Assembly (NCBI GenBank): GCA_017509375.1
Contig: JAFWPT010000020.1
Location: 1 to 7,242, forward strand
Direction of reading: 5' to 3'
Origin: Bacteroidales bacterium
GTDB lineage: Bacteria; Bacteroidota; Bacteroidia; Bacteroidales; UBA932
DNA length: 7,242 nt
Shown: piece after piece, positions 6,221-7,242 of the stretch
How the letters are laid out: every line of letters starts with the position of its first letter
Position numbering within the stretch: position 1 is the stretch's first letter
Position numbers and translations under genes: made by a program
The notes under the pieces: model-generated
The model's database searches: none
Seen by the model: only the letters and a program-made list of their open reading frames with translations
Told to the model about the DNA's origin: nothing

Positions 6221-6236
6221 GGTTATAAGAATAACC
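6221..6236. promoter_or_regulatory. Perfect inverted repeat, candidate operator
   Basis: GGTTAT (6221-6226) and ATAACC (6231-6236) are exact inverted arms around AAGA. The repeat lies one base after the -7 box of the susC-like promoter, over its expected start site, and about 30-45 bases upstream of the GH92 -7 box. It could be a regulator binding site acting on both genes or a small hairpin in the susC leader. No regulator gene is in the window. Confidence -1.
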
Positions 6237-6250
6237 ACCAAAATAACATT

Positions 6251-7242
6251 ATGAGAAATAAACTAATTCTGACGCTTCTGTCAATGTCTATTCTCCTGGC
6301 ATTCACCGGACCTGGCGTTCTTGCACAAACCCGTATCAAGGTGCAGGGCGTCGTGACCGACAGCAAAGGAGAAGCTCTCCCGGGCGCGATGGTCATTGTG
6401 GACGGTACCCAGAACGGTGCGATGACCGATGCCAATGGGCACTATTCCCTGAGCAACGTCTCTCCCAAGGCCACTCTCACAGCCAGTTTGCTGGGCTATG
6501 AAGACCAGACCGCCATGGTGGACGGCCGTTCCAAAGTGGATTTCTCCCTCAAGGATGACACTCTCATTCTCGACGAGGCCGTGGCAATCGGCTACGGTAC
6601 CCAGTCCAAGATTACCCTCACCGGTTCCGTGACCTCCACTTCCGGTGAAGAACTGGTGAAGAACTCATCTGTCAACCTCTCCCAGGGCCTTGCAGGCCGT
6701 ATGTCCGGCGTTATCGTCAACAACCGTTCCGGTGAGCCCGGACGCGACGATGCCGTCATGTACATCCGCGGCCGTTCCACCCTCGGCAACAACTCTCCTC
6801 TCATCATCATCGATGGAGTGCCCGGACGTGGCGATGAGTTCTCCCGCCTCACCGGTGAGGAAATCGAGAGCATCAACGTGCTGAAAGACGCGTCTGCGGC
6901 TATCTACGGCGCCCGTTCCGCCAACGGCGTCATCCTCGTGACGACCAAGCGCGGCCGCGCCGATGGCCGTCCCAGCGTGACCTTCACCTACGACTACGGT
7001 ATGCAGCAGCCCACCCGCCTGCTCAAGATGGCTGATGCGGTCACTTTCGCAAAGGCATACAATGCAGCCCGCGCCATCACCGGTGCGTCTGCCATCTACA
7101 CCGATGAGCAGATCCAGCACTACATCGACGGGGACGATCTGATCAACTACCCGAACACCAACTGGTTCGATGCCATCATCAAGGACCACTCCAACCAGCA
7201 CAAATATGGCGTGAGCCTGCAGGGCGGCGCCGACAGGGTGAG
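6251..7242 (+). CDS. SusC-like TonB-dependent outer-membrane transporter (3' partial)
   Basis: The frame opens at ATG 6251 and runs without a stop off the right edge, giving 330 residues of a protein usually about 1000 long. SusC-family proteins form the TonB-driven outer-membrane channel that works with a SusD lipoprotein to import glycans or peptides. Residues 1-25 are a signal peptide (MRNK, hydrophobic core, cleavage after VLA). Residues about 29-101 are a carboxypeptidase-regulatory-like domain (VQGVVTDSKGEALPGAMV, TDANGHYSL). A TonB-box-like stretch follows (DEAVAIGYGTQ, 108-118). The plug domain is at about 119-235, with LSQGLAGRMSGVIV, IRGRSTLGNNSPLIIIDGVP, the INVLKDASAAIYGARSANGVILVTTKRG block, then the first barrel segment. 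Codon use is strongly biased (ATC for Ile, CGT/CGC for Arg), unlike the GH92 and feoAB genes, which suggests high expression. It lies divergent from the GH92 gene, so imported glycans may carry mannose. Family is near certain; substrate is inference. Confidence -1.
   Translation, partial: MRNKLILTLLSMSILLAFTGPGVLAQTRIKVQGVVTDSKGEALPGAMVIVDGTQNGAMTDANGHYSLSNVSPKATLTASLLGYEDQTAMVDGRSKVDFSLKDDTLILDEAVAIGYGTQSKITLTGSVTSTSGEELVKNSSVNLSQGLAGRMSGVIVNNRSGEPGRDDAVMYIRGRSTLGNNSPLIIIDGVPGRGDEFSRLTGEEIESINVLKDASAAIYGARSANGVILVTTKRGRADGRPSVTFTYDYGMQQPTRLLKMADAVTFAKAYNAARAITGASAIYTDEQIQHYIDGDDLINYPNTNWFDAIIKDHSNQHKYGVSLQGGADRV

Noticed and set aside
1..7242. tRNA, rRNA, CRISPR array, insertion sequence or prophage genes
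   Set aside because: No cloverleaf, no regularly spaced repeats, no transposase or integrase motifs and no terminal inverted repeats were seen on either strand.

Overview
The window looks like a high-GC member of the Bacteroidales (phylum Bacteroidota), probably a gut or faecal lineage; the order is inferred from gene content, not from a marker phylogeny. Supporting signs are a SusC-family TonB-dependent transporter, a family 92 glycoside hydrolase, a fused FeoA-FeoB iron transporter followed by the small Cys-rich protein that accompanies it, a BIG2 surface protein of the type common in Bacteroidales, and promoters that match the Bacteroidota -7 consensus TAnnTTTG instead of TATAAT. GC content is about 60% over most of the window.

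Layout. Bases 1 to about 205 are an internal piece of a peptide deformylase gene. It has lower GC (about 48%), looks proteobacterial, and stops abruptly inside the conserved domain. At about 201-212 it joins, in a different frame, a truncated Bacteroidales surface protein (BIG2 domain plus a Fibrobacter-succinogenes-type paralogous domain, to 1048). This join is most simply an assembly chimera or a recent rearrangement. A 62-bp gap with a good promoter leads into an iron-uptake operon: feoAB (1111-3483), then a 46-residue Cys-rich membrane protein (3480-3620) overlapping it by ATGA. Facing this operon, one base away, is a long minus-strand gene (3622-6174) for a secreted GH92 alpha-mannosidase with a chitobiase-like and an F5/8 type C module at its C-terminus. 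A 76-bp AT-rich divergent region then separates it from a SusC-like transporter (6251 to the window edge, partial).

How the genes fit together. FeoAB and its small partner form a ferrous-iron import unit in the inner membrane. The GH92 enzyme and the SusC-like transporter are probably two parts of a glycan-utilisation locus for mannose-containing glycans: the enzyme trims mannose and the transporter imports glycan pieces across the outer membrane. Their divergent promoters appear to overlap almost completely, with a perfect 16-bp inverted repeat next to them, so shared control is plausible. The SusD partner, if there is one, would lie beyond the right edge.

I found no RNA genes, CRISPR arrays, insertion sequences or clearly new system. 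The points most worth a second look are the chimeric left edge, the hexosaminidase-like tail on the GH92 enzyme, the His-rich linker in FeoAB, and the compact divergent regulatory region.
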